Assembly (NCBI GenBank): GCA_016720905.1
Contig: JADKJT010000034.1
Span: forward strand, 227,610-291,609
Direction: 5' to 3'
Source of the DNA: Gemmatimonadaceae bacterium
GTDB taxonomy: Bacteria > Gemmatimonadota > Gemmatimonadetes > Gemmatimonadales > Gemmatimonadaceae
Length of the DNA: 64,000 nucleotides
In this document: one piece after another, positions 7,960 to 17,370 of the stretch
Position numbering within the stretch: position 1 is the stretch's first letter
How the letters are laid out: each line of letters opens with the position of its first letter
Program-made: the position numbers and the translations under genes
Notes under the pieces: generated by a model
Told to the model about the DNA's origin: nothing
Databases searched by the model: none
Seen by the model: only the letters and a program-made list of their open reading frames with translations

Positions 7960-8475
7960 TTACTCGCGCATCCAGTGACAGGTATACCCGCCAGGATTCT
8001 TCTGCAGATAGTCCTGATGGTACTCTTCGCCGCGATACCACGTCGACGCTTCCGCGATTTCCGTGGTAATCGGGCGCGGCCACTTTCCCGATGCGTCCAC
8101 GCGCGCCTTCACGCGCTCCGCGGTGGCCTGCTGCTCCGGTGACGCATAAAAGATGGCCGAACGATACTGCGTTCCCGTATCGTTGCCCTGACGATTCTTC
8201 GTGGTGGGATCGTGCAGCTTGAAGAACCAGTCTTCCAGCAACGACTCATACGACAGCACCGACGGATCGAACGTGATGCGCACCGCTTCCGCATGACCGG
8301 ACTTGCTGTCGTGCGTGTCGTGGTACGTGGGATTGGGTAACCAGCCACCCGTGTATCCGACTTCCGTTGCCACCACGCCGGGCACCGCCCGCAGAATCTC
8401 CTCGACACCCCAGAAACAGCCGCCGGCCAGCAGCGCCACCTCCGTGGCCGGCGTCCCGGCATCAGGAGACGTCAT
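7960..8475 (-). CDS. msrA: Peptide-methionine (S)-S-oxide reductase MsrA
   Basis: 171 aa from ATG 8475, which overlaps the msrB stop by one base (TGATG); a GTG one codon earlier is also possible. The catalytic GCFWG motif has its cysteine at residue 20. The family blocks GYTGG, SGHAEAVRITFDP, FFKLHDPTT and GTQYRSAIF are all present. It reduces S-methionine sulfoxide in proteins and free methionine, with electrons usually from thioredoxin. There is no leader peptide, so it is cytoplasmic. Coupled downstream of msrB, giving repair of both sulfoxide epimers. Confidence 0.96.
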   Translation of the reverse strand: MTSPDAGTPATEVALLAGGCFWGVEEILRAVPGVVATEVGYTGGWLPNPTYHDTHDSKSGHAEAVRITFDPSVLSYESLLEDWFFKLHDPTTKNRQGNDTGTQYRSAIFYASPEQQATAERVKARVDASGKWPRPITTEIAEASTWYRGEEYHQDYLQKNPGGYTCHWMRE

Positions 8476-8930
8476 CACTTGGCGTTCTCACTGAAGATCG
8501 CCTTGAACTCCCCATATCCGGCCGGCTCCAGCTCGGCCACCGGAATGAAGCGTAGCGATGCGGAGTTGATGCAGTAGCGCAGTCCGCCTTCCGCGCGCGG
8601 GCCGTCCGGAAACACGTGACCCAGATGCGAATCGCCGTGGCGCGAGCGGACTTCCACCCGCCGCATGCCATGCGATACGTCCACTTTCTCCTCGACGTTC
8701 GGTGCCACCGGCCGCGTGAAGCTGGGCCACCCGCTGCCGGAATCGAACTTGTCGGTTGAGGCGAAGAGCGGCTCGCCGGTCACCACGTCCACGTACAATC
8801 CAGCCGCATGGTTGTCCCAATAGGCGTTTCGAAAAGGCGGTTCGGTGCCGCACTGCTGGGTTACGGCGTATTGCTCGGGCGTCAGGGTACGCGCGAGTTC
8901 GTCAGGCGAAGGCTTGGTGTAGTCGGACAT
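8475..8930 (-). CDS. msrB: Peptide-methionine (R)-S-oxide reductase MsrB (zinc-free type)
   Basis: 151 aa from ATG 8930 (MSDYTKPSPDEL). The MsrB hallmarks are present: GSGWPSF, SHLGHVFPDGP with catalytic histidines H102/H105, and RYCINSASLRF with catalytic Cys120. The two CxxC pairs that bind structural zinc in many MsrB proteins are missing: the first site reads DVVTG and the second RHGDS. This is therefore the zinc-free form. The enzyme reduces R-methionine sulfoxide. It is the first gene of the msrBA pair and diverges from the dehydrogenase at 9026 across a 95-bp spacer. Confidence 0.96.
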   Translation of the reverse strand: MSDYTKPSPDELARTLTPEQYAVTQQCGTEPPFRNAYWDNHAAGLYVDVVTGEPLFASTDKFDSGSGWPSFTRPVAPNVEEKVDVSHGMRRVEVRSRHGDSHLGHVFPDGPRAEGGLRYCINSASLRFIPVAELEPAGYGEFKAIFSENAK

Positions 8931-9025
8931 GGCAGTCGAGTGGTCCAGGTGACGGTCGTGATCTTCACCGCTAATCAGTAATCCCCTTATACCCGTGTGG
9001 GTTCCATCCCTGCATCTTACTCCCC

Positions 9026-9877
9026 ATGACCTCCATCGCATTCCTCGGAACAGGCCTGCTGGGCTCGGCCTTCATTGAAGCCGCTTCGGCGCGCGGCGAC
9101 TCCATCACGGTCTGGAACCGAACCGCCAGCAAGGCGCAGGCACTGACACGCTTTGGGGTGTCGGTCGCCGATTCCCCGGCCAACGCGGTTGCTGGTGCGA
9201 ATCGCGTGCACTTGGTCCTGAAGGATGATGCCGTCGTCGAAGCGGTGATTGCGGCGCTCCGGCCTGGGCTGTCGTCCGACGCCATCATCGTTGACCACAC
9301 CACCACACAACCGGTGCTCACGGCCGAGCGCGCGCGGCGACTGAATGCGGCCGGTGTGCATTACCTGCACTGCCCCGTGTTCATCGGCCCGGCGGCGGCG
9401 CGAAAGGGTGAAGGGTCCATTCTCGCTGCGGGTCCCGCCGAACTGTTCGAGGCCGTGAAGCCGGCATTGGAACGCATGGCCACCAAGGTGCACTACTTCG
9501 GTGAGCGCCCCGACCTGGCCGCCGCGTACAAGCTGTTTGGCAACGCGTTCATCATTGGGGTCAGCGCGTTGGTGGCCGATGTCTTCTCCATCGCGGCCAG
9601 CGCGGACGTGCCGCCACTGGACTCACTGAACGTGCTGGACTTCGTCAATCCGTTCACCACCATCGCCGGACGCGGACGCAACATGGCGGCGGGCAACTAT
9701 GCGGCCAGCTTCGAGCTGGCCATGGCCCGCAAGGATGTGCGCTTGATGATGGAAACGGCCGGGGCATTGCCACTCGCCACACTCCCCGGCATTGCGGCGC
9801 GTATGGACAGTCTCATTGCCGACGGTCATGGCAGCGACGACCTGTCGGTGTTGGGCAAGGCGGCGATCGGAAAATGA
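9026..9877 (+). CDS. NAD(P)-dependent beta-hydroxyacid dehydrogenase-like oxidoreductase
   Basis: 283 aa. The N-terminal Rossmann fold starts at once with FLGTGLLGSA (GxGxxG), then VWNRTASKA, which suggests preference for NADP through Arg. The substrate loop reads CPVFIGPAAARKGEGSI and the conserved lysine lies in AAYKLFGN, where the family catalytic Lys sits. Size and layout match the 3-hydroxyisobutyrate dehydrogenase / glyoxylate-succinic semialdehyde reductase superfamily. The substrate cannot be assigned. The second glycine of the usual GxMGxxM is replaced (GLLG), as in distant members and imine-reductase-like proteins. It overlaps the FKBP gene by 4 bp (ATGA). Confidence 0.85.
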   Translation: MTSIAFLGTGLLGSAFIEAASARGDSITVWNRTASKAQALTRFGVSVADSPANAVAGANRVHLVLKDDAVVEAVIAALRPGLSSDAIIVDHTTTQPVLTAERARRLNAAGVHYLHCPVFIGPAAARKGEGSILAAGPAELFEAVKPALERMATKVHYFGERPDLAAAYKLFGNAFIIGVSALVADVFSIAASADVPPLDSLNVLDFVNPFTTIAGRGRNMAAGNYAASFELAMARKDVRLMMETAGALPLATLPGIAARMDSLIADGHGSDDLSVLGKAAIGK

Positions 9878-10436
9878 TGGTGTCATCCACAGTGCGCGCG
9901 CGCCGACCAGTGCGTCGAACTATCGCGACGGCGGTCGGCGGCGTCTCCGTGGCCTTGACCGCGGCGTGTGCATCGGCGCCGGCGACACCGCCGTCCACAT
10001 CGTCTGCGACGGAGGCCAACCTTGGCCTCGTTGACACGCGCATCGGCACCGGGGCGCGCGCCACCACACGGCAGTGTCTGTATGTGCACTATGTCGGCAC
10101 GCTGGCCGACGGTCGCCTGTTTGAATCGTCGCGCACACCGCTGCCCAACGGACAAACACCATCGCCAATCGTGTTCGAGTTGGGTACAGGGAGCGTGATG
10201 CCGGGTTGGGAGAAAGGACTACCGGCCATGCAGGTGGGCGGTACCCGTCGCCTGTTCGTACCGTATCGCCTGGCGTATGGTGCCAGTGGTCGACCACCAG
10301 CCATCCCGCCGCGCACCGATCTCGTGTTCGATATCGAACTCATGGCGGTAGCGGCACCGCTCCCGACGTCCAGCAACGCGCCACGCGCCGAAACCGCCCG
10401 CACCTGCCCGGCCTGGACGTCCGTCAATCGCCAGCG

Positions 10437-10440
<4 letters not shown>
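9874..10440 (+). CDS. FKBP-type peptidyl-prolyl isomerase lipoprotein
   Basis: 188 aa with an N-terminal leader and a lipobox (LTAAC, Cys32), so it is an envelope lipoprotein. After a Ser/Thr/Pro linker, residues about 50-165 form one FKBP domain: YVHYVGTLADGRLFESS, FELGTGSVMPGWEKGL and VPYRLAYGASGRPPAIPPRTDLVFDIELM contain the usual active-site Tyr/Phe/Asp/Trp/Tyr set. It isomerises Xaa-Pro bonds and probably assists periplasmic protein folding. The start overlaps the dehydrogenase stop. Its stop (10438-10440) overlaps the stop of the damaged minus-strand gene that follows. Confidence 0.93.
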
Positions 10441-10825
<385 letters not shown>

Positions 10826-10854
10826 GTCAACCTCGCGGTATCGGTCGCGTGAAT

Positions 10855-11268
10855 ATGAATACGCCGCTTGAAACCCGCATCGGCGTCGGCATCCTGGTCG
10901 TGCGGGACGGGTGCGTGCTACTGGGCGAACGCCTTGGCAGCCACGGGGCGGGAACGTGGGCGCCGCCCGGCGGCCATCTCGAGGACGGAGAGGATATCGC
11001 CGCCTGCGCCGCTCGGGAATTGCGCGAGGAAACGGGTCTCCTGTTGGGTGACTGGCACGCGGGTCCGTGGAGTGTCGATGCGTTCCCGGAGATCGGCCGG
11101 CGTTATGTGACGCTGTTCCTTGTCGCGGACCGTCTTGATGGCGAGCCACAGCTCTGCGAACCCGACAAGTGCGCGCAATGGCGCTGGTTCCCATGGACCG
11201 ACCTGCCCTCACCGTTGTTCAGTCCGCTGGCATCGCTGGTCGCTTCGGGACAACGACCGGTGGCTTGA
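10855..11268 (+). CDS. Nudix hydrolase (MutT/NUDT15-like)
   Basis: 137 aa from ATG 10855; GTG 10849 is an alternative. The Nudix box is complete: GGHLEDGED, then AARELREETGLL, with the metal-binding REEtG core. The preceding LLGERLGSHGAGTWAPPGG is typical of NUDT15/MTH2-like and related nucleotide pyrophosphatases. These hydrolyse nucleoside diphosphates linked to another group, often oxidised or non-canonical dNTPs; the exact substrate is not predictable. The 3' end overlaps the convergent TonB gene by 50 bp. Upstream lies the damaged region, so its promoter is not readable with confidence. Confidence 0.92.
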   Translation: MNTPLETRIGVGILVVRDGCVLLGERLGSHGAGTWAPPGGHLEDGEDIAACAARELREETGLLLGDWHAGPWSVDAFPEIGRRYVTLFLVADRLDGEPQLCEPDKCAQWRWFPWTDLPSPLFSPLASLVASGQRPVA

Positions 11269-11952
11269 CCACGCGGAATGAAAAACGCAATTCCACCTGC
11301 TGGCGCACCGGCTCGTTGTTGCGCTTGGCAGGACGGAACTTCATGCGCGGCAACGCATCACGCACCGCCAGCGAGAACAGCGGATTGGTGGACTCCAGCG
11401 CGATGTATGTGTCCACATCCGGTCGTCCACTGGTGTCGACCACGAAGGTGGCCAGCACCGACCCCTCAATGCCCTTGGCCATCAGCGTCGGAGGATAGAC
11501 CGGTCCTTCGCTGTCGGGATCGCGCGCCGCGGCCGAGTCGACTTCGATTTCCGAGAATACCGGCAGCGCCTCGGCCACGTGGGCCTCCGATGGCACCTTG
11601 TTGTCGCCGCCTCCGACAACGTCGGCGATGGCCAGTTCCTTCACCGCGGCAGCCGGCGGCGCACCTGCCTTCGGCAACTGATCCGGCACTGGTGTACCGC
11701 CCAGCGCGGCATAGCTCAATTGCTCCTGCACCGGGTGTGGTCGCGCTTGAACGAGCGGGGCCAGGAACGTCGGCTTGTCCGAGAGGGGTGCCTCGTTGGG
11801 CAGCACCACGCGAGAGTTGCACCACGGCCGCACACGATGGCCACCTGCGCCACGATACTCACGCCGTAGGCCAGGTGATGGGTTGGCGACAGGACGCGCC
11901 CTGATTCCAGCAGGGTGACCGGGACACGACGGATGACGGGCGCGAGTGGCAT
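11219..11952 (-). pseudogene. TonB-like energy transducer, split by a 1-nt frameshift
   Basis: From ATG 11952 one frame gives a basic N-terminus and a hydrophobic anchor (LAYGVSIVAQVAIV). A second frame, open from about 11833 to 11219, gives the Pro-rich linker and a TonB C-terminal domain (VYPPTLMAKGIEGSVLATFVVDTSGRPD, PLFSLAVRDALPRMKFRPA). The switch needs one missing base between about 11815 and 11850. TonB couples inner-membrane proton-motive force to outer-membrane receptors, and a TonB-dependent receptor lies at 42940. ExbB/ExbD genes are not adjacent. Either a consensus error or a recent null allele; the former is more likely given similar events elsewhere in the window. Confidence 0.75.
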
Positions 11953-12216
11953 GCGCATAAGTGTGTTGCCAACGCCTCCCTCGAACCGCTTTCGTGCTGA
12001 AGCGCGCGAAAGACGGGACGGGTGGAGCGTCCAGACCTCGGGACCGAACGAGCCCGGGATCACTGCAACATCAGGGCGCCCCGATCCACGGGCAAGGGCC
12101 GTTCACCACCCGTTTCGCACGGATCACCCCGATGTCCTTCCGTCAGCCACCGGTGGTGCTGCAGCTTCCGGCTTGAACCAGTGTCCTCCCCCCCCGATCA
12201 ACCGTGCCGTAGTCAC

Positions 12217-13017
12217 ATGATTGAGCGTGTCCTTATCGTTGACGACGAGCCACTGGCCCGCGAACGCATTGCCGACCTTGCACGCGCACTTGCGCCGTCT
12301 GCGACCTTGAAGGAAGCGGGCAACGGCGATACGGCCGTGGAATTGATTCAGGGCTGGGCGCCGGATGTGGTACTGCTCGACATCCAGATGCCCGCTCGCA
12401 GCGGATTTGAAGTGGTGGCAACGATCGGCGCCGAACGGATGCCGCCGACAATCTTCGTCACCGCGCACGATGAATTTGCCATTCGTGCCTTCGAGGTCGC
12501 GGCGGTGGACTATCTGCTCAAGCCGTTCGACGATGAGCGCTTTGCGGCCGCCTGGCAGCGTGTGACCACGCGACACAGCACCGGGGAGCTGGTCGCGCAG
12601 GCGCGCGTCCTCAGTAGCTTGCTCTCGACCAGTGGGGTGGCAGCCACGCTGCAAGCGCCAGCCGCCGGTCCGACGGCCGCGTGGACCGACCGCCTGGTGG
12701 TGAAGCAGGATCAGCGCACCATGGTGGTGATGCTGGCCGACGTGCAGTACATCGAGTCGGATGGCAACTACGTCATCCTGCACGTCGGGCGCGATCGGTA
12801 TCAGTTGCGCGAGACACTCAGCAGTATCGAGTCGCGACTCGATCCGCATCGCTTCATGCGCATTCATCGTCGCACCATCGTGGAAATTCGCGCCATGAAA
12901 GAGTTGCAGCCGTGGTTTGGCGGTGATCAGATCATGATCCTGCGCGACGGCACGAAATTGCGGGTCAGTCGCAACTATCGCGCGGTCGTGGCGCGTCGTC
13001 TGGCGGGCGAGGTGTAG
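12217..13017 (+). CDS. LytTR-family response regulator
   Basis: 266 aa from ATG 12217. The receiver domain (1-120) has the acidic pair DD at 9-10, phosphoacceptor Asp55 in VVLLDIQMP, Thr in FVTAHD and Lys in LLKPFDD. The LytTR DNA-binding domain (about 160-263) carries DVQYIESDGNYVILH and RFMRIHRRTIVEI. It is followed 6 bp later by its sensor kinase. LytTR/LytS systems commonly control cell envelope or secreted functions; the target here is unknown. The 264-bp spacer to the divergent TonB gene contains only a C-run near 12190 and no other feature I can support. Confidence 0.95.
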   Translation: MIERVLIVDDEPLARERIADLARALAPSATLKEAGNGDTAVELIQGWAPDVVLLDIQMPARSGFEVVATIGAERMPPTIFVTAHDEFAIRAFEVAAVDYLLKPFDDERFAAAWQRVTTRHSTGELVAQARVLSSLLSTSGVAATLQAPAAGPTAAWTDRLVVKQDQRTMVVMLADVQYIESDGNYVILHVGRDRYQLRETLSSIESRLDPHRFMRIHRRTIVEIRAMKELQPWFGGDQIMILRDGTKLRVSRNYRAVVARRLAGEV

Positions 13018-13023
13018 CGCCTC

Positions 13024-14100
13024 GTGAGTCCGGAGCGACGCTTTCGGCTGTTCCTGCTGGGATTCTGGATTGTACCGGCGCTGGTGGGCACACTCGGATT
13101 TCAGTTGGTACCATCGCGTCTCAACCCCGGCTTGTCGCTGGGCGCGTTATTGGTCTCGCAGCTGGGCATGTGGGGCATGTGGAGCCTCTGGTCGATGCTC
13201 ATCTGGACGGTCGGCGATCGGGCGCCGTTCGAACGCCCGCATCTGATGCGCGCCTTCGCCGTTCACGCGCCCCTTGGCCTCGCTGTCGTGGTGGTGCAGA
13301 TCCTGCTGCAGGCGGAACTGTCCATTGCCTTCGGCCTGACGCAACGTCGCGGACTGGAGAGCACGATCGTCATCGGCGTGCGTTCGTACGGCGACGTCTT
13401 CGTCGTGCTGTTCTGCGCCATCGTCGGGGCGCAGATCGCGTTTCGGTGGTATGCCAACTGGCAGGCGCAGCGCGTGGTGGCGGCGCGCATGGGCGAGGAT
13501 CTCGCGCAGGCGCAACTGCGCGCGCTGCAGGCGCAGCTCAATCCGCATTTCCTGTTCAATGCGTTGAACTCGGTTGTCACGCTGATTGGCCGCGACCCGG
13601 CGCTGGCCCAACGGACGGTGGTGCGTCTGGCCGACCTGCTCCGTGCCACCTTGCGATCGGGTGATGCCCAGGAAGTCCCGCTGTCGCAGGAGCTCGAATT
13701 GACACGCCGCTATCTCGACATCGAGCAGGTGCGATTCGCCGACCGGCTTTCCGTGCGCTGGGATCTCGCCGATGATATCGAGACGGTCGTGCCGGCATTT
13801 GCCCTCCAGCCGCTGGTGGAGAACGCGCTGGTGCACGGGATCGCCCAACGGTCAGGGGCGGGAACGCTGGTTATCAGCGCCGGACGTGATGCGGGCGATG
13901 TTGTGCTGCGCGTGTGCGACAACGGACCGGGACCGCACATGCCGACGCGCGCCTCGAACGGGGCGGGCGTGGGCCTTGCCAATCTGCGCGCCCGACTCGA
14001 ACGGCTTTATGGAGACGCCGCGTCGCTCACCCTGCAGGTGCGCGAAGAGGGCGGTGCCGAAGCCGTGTTGCGGATCCCCTTCCGACCAGTCGCGACCTGA
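13024..14100 (+). CDS. LytS/YehU-type sensor histidine kinase
   Basis: 358 aa from GTG 13024, 6 bp after the regulator. Four hydrophobic segments occupy about residues 8-145. The HisKA-type box QLNPHFLFNALN holds His175, the family phosphorylation site. The ATPase domain shows LQPLVENALVHG (N box), CDNGPGP and GVGLANLRARLERLYG. It senses an unknown membrane or external cue and phosphorylates the LytTR regulator. The 3' 94 bp overlap the convergent propeller gene. Confidence 0.94.
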   Translation: MSPERRFRLFLLGFWIVPALVGTLGFQLVPSRLNPGLSLGALLVSQLGMWGMWSLWSMLIWTVGDRAPFERPHLMRAFAVHAPLGLAVVVVQILLQAELSIAFGLTQRRGLESTIVIGVRSYGDVFVVLFCAIVGAQIAFRWYANWQAQRVVAARMGEDLAQAQLRALQAQLNPHFLFNALNSVVTLIGRDPALAQRTVVRLADLLRATLRSGDAQEVPLSQELELTRRYLDIEQVRFADRLSVRWDLADDIETVVPAFALQPLVENALVHGIAQRSGAGTLVISAGRDAGDVVLRVCDNGPGPHMPTRASNGAGVGLANLRARLERLYGDAASLTLQVREEGGAEAVLRIPFRPVAT

Positions 14101-15452
14101 CCGGTTCGCGCGGTCGACAACGCCAACGGCACGCAGACGATCAGCGTCGGCTGCAACACGGTGCCGGGACGGCGCTGATGGTCATCGTACTTTTCCCACT
14201 GACTGTTCGCCACATACGCGAACCCACCGCGCCAGAGTGTGCCGATCGTCGGTTCATCGGCGAGTGCTGGCTGTCGGTCCAGTTCGTCCACGCGCACGAT
14301 GTGCGTTTGGGTGCGGTCAAGCACGAAGCGGGCAACGCGTGCCGGCTCAATGCCATTTTGCACCGCAATGACGCCATCGTTGTGCCACACGATGCCGTCG
14401 ATGCCAAGTGACGTCGAACCGGGTGCATCCAGAATGCGGGTCACGGAATTGGTCGACAGGTCCACGCACAACAATCCGTGGGAGTAGTCGGCCACCACCA
14501 GGCGCGCACCGCCCGGCACAACCGCAATCCCCTGGAGCGAGCGAAACAGCGGGTGACGAATCGACTCCAGTGCCGTGGCGCCGACACGCAACCGATAGAG
14601 CACCGGGGCATACGAGTCACTGGCGTACACGGTGCCATCGGCGGCGATGGCCAAGTCCCCAAGCAGATGCCGTGACTGATCCACGGCGACATCCCAACGC
14701 GCCTCAATCGCCCCGTCGGCGATGCGAACTCGCACAATCGCGGCCAGCGACGAATCGGCGGCCGTGTACTCCTGCATCATCGGAAGCCCCGCCGTCGTGG
14801 CATAGAGCGACCGACCGTCGGGGGACACGCGAACGCCGAGGACCGCGCCAATACGCGCGGCACGCGACAGCTGAAGATCGCGCACGCGACCATCCGCGCC
14901 GATTTCGTAGATGGTACGGTACCGCACGCTTGCCACGTACAGCGCATCGGTGCGCGGGTTCGCGTCAATGCCCTCGGCGAAGACGGCACTGTCACGCAGC
15001 GTTGCCACCACCCGCCCCGCGGCCAGCGGTGCCGTATTGCGTCGTAAGCGATCCACCGCACCGCCAAGGTGCGATTCGCGAGTCAGCCGCTGCACGGCCG
15101 AGTCGGCCAGCAATGACGCCCCCCCGTGCAAATCCGCCAGCGCTTCAACGGCCTCACGTACCGCGGCCGTGTCCGACACGCGGGCCGCGATGCGCGCCGC
15201 GGCGGTCCAATAGGCCGGTTGCGTCGGCCAGGCGCGTGAGGCGCGCAGCAGCAACGGGAGTGTTTCACCCAGGGTTGCTGCCTGCGCGGCGGCACGGAAC
15301 GATGCGCGCGCCTGTGACGCCGAGTCGACGATGGCCCGCGCCGACTGCGCCATCGCCGTGCGCGGCGCCGTTGCGCTGCAGCCGGTCGCGACAACCAGGG
15401 CGAACGCCACGCCAACATGCCGACGGGCGTTCCTGGCGCGTGCAACGCTCAC
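14007..15452 (-). CDS. Secreted beta-propeller (SMP-30/NHL-like) protein
   Basis: 481 aa from GTG 15452, which overlaps the SGNH gene stop (GTGA). The signal peptide or lipobox lies at residues 1-36 (ALVVATGCSA, with a possible lipobox Cys at 25). A helical, Ala-rich region to about residue 140 looks TPR-like. Repeated propeller blades follow: GIDANPRTDALYVAS, VRVSPDGRSLYAT, LAIAADGTVYASDS, GIAVVPGGARLVVADY and GIVWHNDGVIAVQNG. Likely a periplasmic binding or lactonase-like protein; no catalytic residues can be fixed. The end overlaps the histidine kinase by 94 bp, and the last 40 residues look non-native, so a frame error near 14100 is possible. Confidence 0.75.
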   Translation of the reverse strand: MSVARARNARRHVGVAFALVVATGCSATAPRTAMAQSARAIVDSASQARASFRAAAQAATLGETLPLLLRASRAWPTQPAYWTAAARIAARVSDTAAVREAVEALADLHGGASLLADSAVQRLTRESHLGGAVDRLRRNTAPLAAGRVVATLRDSAVFAEGIDANPRTDALYVASVRYRTIYEIGADGRVRDLQLSRAARIGAVLGVRVSPDGRSLYATTAGLPMMQEYTAADSSLAAIVRVRIADGAIEARWDVAVDQSRHLLGDLAIAADGTVYASDSYAPVLYRLRVGATALESIRHPLFRSLQGIAVVPGGARLVVADYSHGLLCVDLSTNSVTRILDAPGSTSLGIDGIVWHNDGVIAVQNGIEPARVARFVLDRTQTHIVRVDELDRQPALADEPTIGTLWRGGFAYVANSQWEKYDDHQRRPGTVLQPTLIVCVPLALSTARTGQVATGRKGIRNTASAPPSSRTCRVSDAASP

Positions 15453-16234
15453 GGGGTCTTGTCGCCGGGCACCACCGCGCCTGGTCGGGCGGGATTCCGA
15501 TCGAGCGCTACTTGCGCGGCCTGCTGCAACGCCCGCACGTCGGCCTCCCCCACAGTGGTGCCGGGAATGGTGGCCGGTAGCTGACTTGGTCGAATGCCGA
15601 TCGTGCGCTCGAGCAGTACCAGGGCGGCGGTATAGGTGCCGCGAATACTCGGATGCAGTCCGTCGCCACTGTACAGTGCGGCCAGGTCGCCGTGCGCGGT
15701 CCAGGCGTCGCCCGCTGGCGCGAAGATTCCGTCAATCGCCGACGCGGCATCGCGATACGACTTGAGCACCGACGGAAAATTGCCCAGGACGTCTGCGGTC
15801 GGCCACACCATGAACATCACCGGCACCGCGCCGGCGGCCCGGATTGGTGCGGCAAACTGCGTGGCCCACGTTCGCAGGTTCACCTGGCTCGCCGCCAGCG
15901 CCGACGATCCTTGCTGCATGACCACGTACTCCCACTTGTGTTGACTCAGCGAACGACGGGCCGTGCCTTCGGCCCAGTGGTCTTCCAGCGCGAAATCGGG
16001 AAACGCCACCACGGCGGCCTGCACACTGTCGTTGCCCGCCAGTCGTGCCAGCGCGATGTACATGCCCGGCAGGTTGTTGCTATAGGTGAGGGAATTGCCG
16101 ATGAACAGCACGCGGGTGCCGCCGGTGGCGATGCCCGGCGCGGCGGGGGACTGGCCGTGACATCCGTTGGCCACGGCCAATATTCCTGCCAGTCCGACTA
16201 CCATCCTGGTGAACGATCGGCGATTTGTGCGCAT
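15449..16234 (-). CDS. Secreted SGNH-type hydrolase
   Basis: 261 aa from ATG 16234 (MRTNRRSF), with a Tat-like or Sec leader and a possible lipobox Cys (ANGC). The block I motif is FIGNSLTYSNNLPG (nucleophile Ser), MQQGSSAL follows, and the C-terminal catalytic dyad lies in DGLHPS. This fits SGNH/GDSL-like esterases; the substrate could be an acetylated sugar or lipid. It is coupled to the propeller gene by a GTGA overlap, which suggests joint action on one substrate. Confidence 0.85.
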   Translation of the reverse strand: MRTNRRSFTRMVVGLAGILAVANGCHGQSPAAPGIATGGTRVLFIGNSLTYSNNLPGMYIALARLAGNDSVQAAVVAFPDFALEDHWAEGTARRSLSQHKWEYVVMQQGSSALAASQVNLRTWATQFAAPIRAAGAVPVMFMVWPTADVLGNFPSVLKSYRDAASAIDGIFAPAGDAWTAHGDLAALYSGDGLHPSIRGTYTAALVLLERTIGIRPSQLPATIPGTTVGEADVRALQQAAQVALDRNPARPGAVVPGDKTP

Positions 16235-16410
16235 ACTGCAGAATAGGTCCACACGACTCGGCACGCGCTCACGAACGGACGGGACGTGCGCACCGGCGGC
16301 CCTGCCGTGAGCCGTCGGTGGTCAACGGTGCCTGGGGGTGTTCCAACGCGGGGACATCCCATAGCGTTGCTTCTTCGACGATTGTCGTCCTTTCACCCAA
16401 GATCCTCCCC

Positions 16411-17367
16411 ATGCGAATCATCGCTCCACTCCGTTCGCTCGCTGCGTGCGCGCTGCTCGTTGGCGCAGTGGCCGGAACCGCCCAGGCTCAGGCAACCGCA
16501 CCAATCATCGGGCGATGGGATCTCACCGTCCAAGGGACGGCGGGCGCCTACCCGTCATGGGTTGAAGTCAGCCTGTCGGGGGTTCGAACGCTGGTGGGCC
16601 GTTTCGTGGGTGGGGGCGGCAGCGCCAGACCCATCGCCCGGGTGGAATTCGCCAACGGCACGATGCGATTCGCCATTCCCCCGCAGTGGGATCGCGAGGA
16701 AACGGACCTCAAGTTCGAAGCCGTATTGGAATCTGACGCGCTCACCGGAACCATCACCAACCCGAACGGCGAGAAGCAGCCGTTCACCGGCAAGCGCGCG
16801 CCACTGTTGCGTCGGTCAGCGCCAGTCGTGTGGGGTGCACCCGTCCCGCTGTTCAACGGCAAGGACCTCGCCGGTTGGAAGCCCAGTGAAGGCACCAACC
16901 AGTGGAAGGCCGTCGACGGCGTGTTGCAGAACGCGAGAGGCGGTTCGAATCTCATCACGACCGCCACGTACAACGACTTCAAGCTGCACGTCGAGTTCAA
17001 GTACCCGAAAGGCGGCAACAGCGGCATCTATTTGCGCGGTCGCTATGAAGTGCAGGTGGAAGATGTGGGCAATCTTGAGCCGCTTCCGGTGCACCTTGGC
17101 GGCATCTATGGATTCCTCGTTCCCAACGAGAACGTCGCCAGGGGCCCCGACGTGTGGCAGACCTTTGATATCACGCTGATTGGACGGCGCGTCACCGTGG
17201 TACTCAACGGCAAGACCATCATTGGCGACCAGACCATCCCCGGCATCACCGGCGGCGCACTGGATAGCGATGAGAGCGCTCCGGGTCCGATCTATCTGCA
17301 GGGCGACCATGGTCCCGTGGCGTATCGCAACATGATCATCACGCCGGCCAAGTCAGGGGCCCGGTAG
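16411..17367 (+). CDS. Secreted DUF1080 (3-keto-disaccharide hydrolase-like) protein
   Basis: 318 aa from ATG 16411, which gives a clear signal peptide (RSLAACALLVGAVAGTAQAQA). Residues 25-130 form a small beta domain (IIGRWDLTVQGTAGAYPSW). Residues about 145-315 are a DUF1080 concanavalin-like domain: LFNGKDLAGWK, GVLQNARGGSNLIT, DFKLHVEFKYPKGGNSGIYLRGRYEVQV and NGKTIIGDQ. Members of this family include 3-ketoglucoside hydrolases that act on oxidised disaccharides. It lies only 3 bp before the MoxR gene, so it is probably co-transcribed, an unusual partner for a MoxR/DUF58 operon. The 176-bp spacer upstream shows no clear promoter. Confidence 0.88.
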   Translation: MRIIAPLRSLAACALLVGAVAGTAQAQATAPIIGRWDLTVQGTAGAYPSWVEVSLSGVRTLVGRFVGGGGSARPIARVEFANGTMRFAIPPQWDREETDLKFEAVLESDALTGTITNPNGEKQPFTGKRAPLLRRSAPVVWGAPVPLFNGKDLAGWKPSEGTNQWKAVDGVLQNARGGSNLITTATYNDFKLHVEFKYPKGGNSGIYLRGRYEVQVEDVGNLEPLPVHLGGIYGFLVPNENVARGPDVWQTFDITLIGRRVTVVLNGKTIIGDQTIPGITGGALDSDESAPGPIYLQGDHGPVAYRNMIITPAKSGAR

Positions 17368-17370
17368 CGC

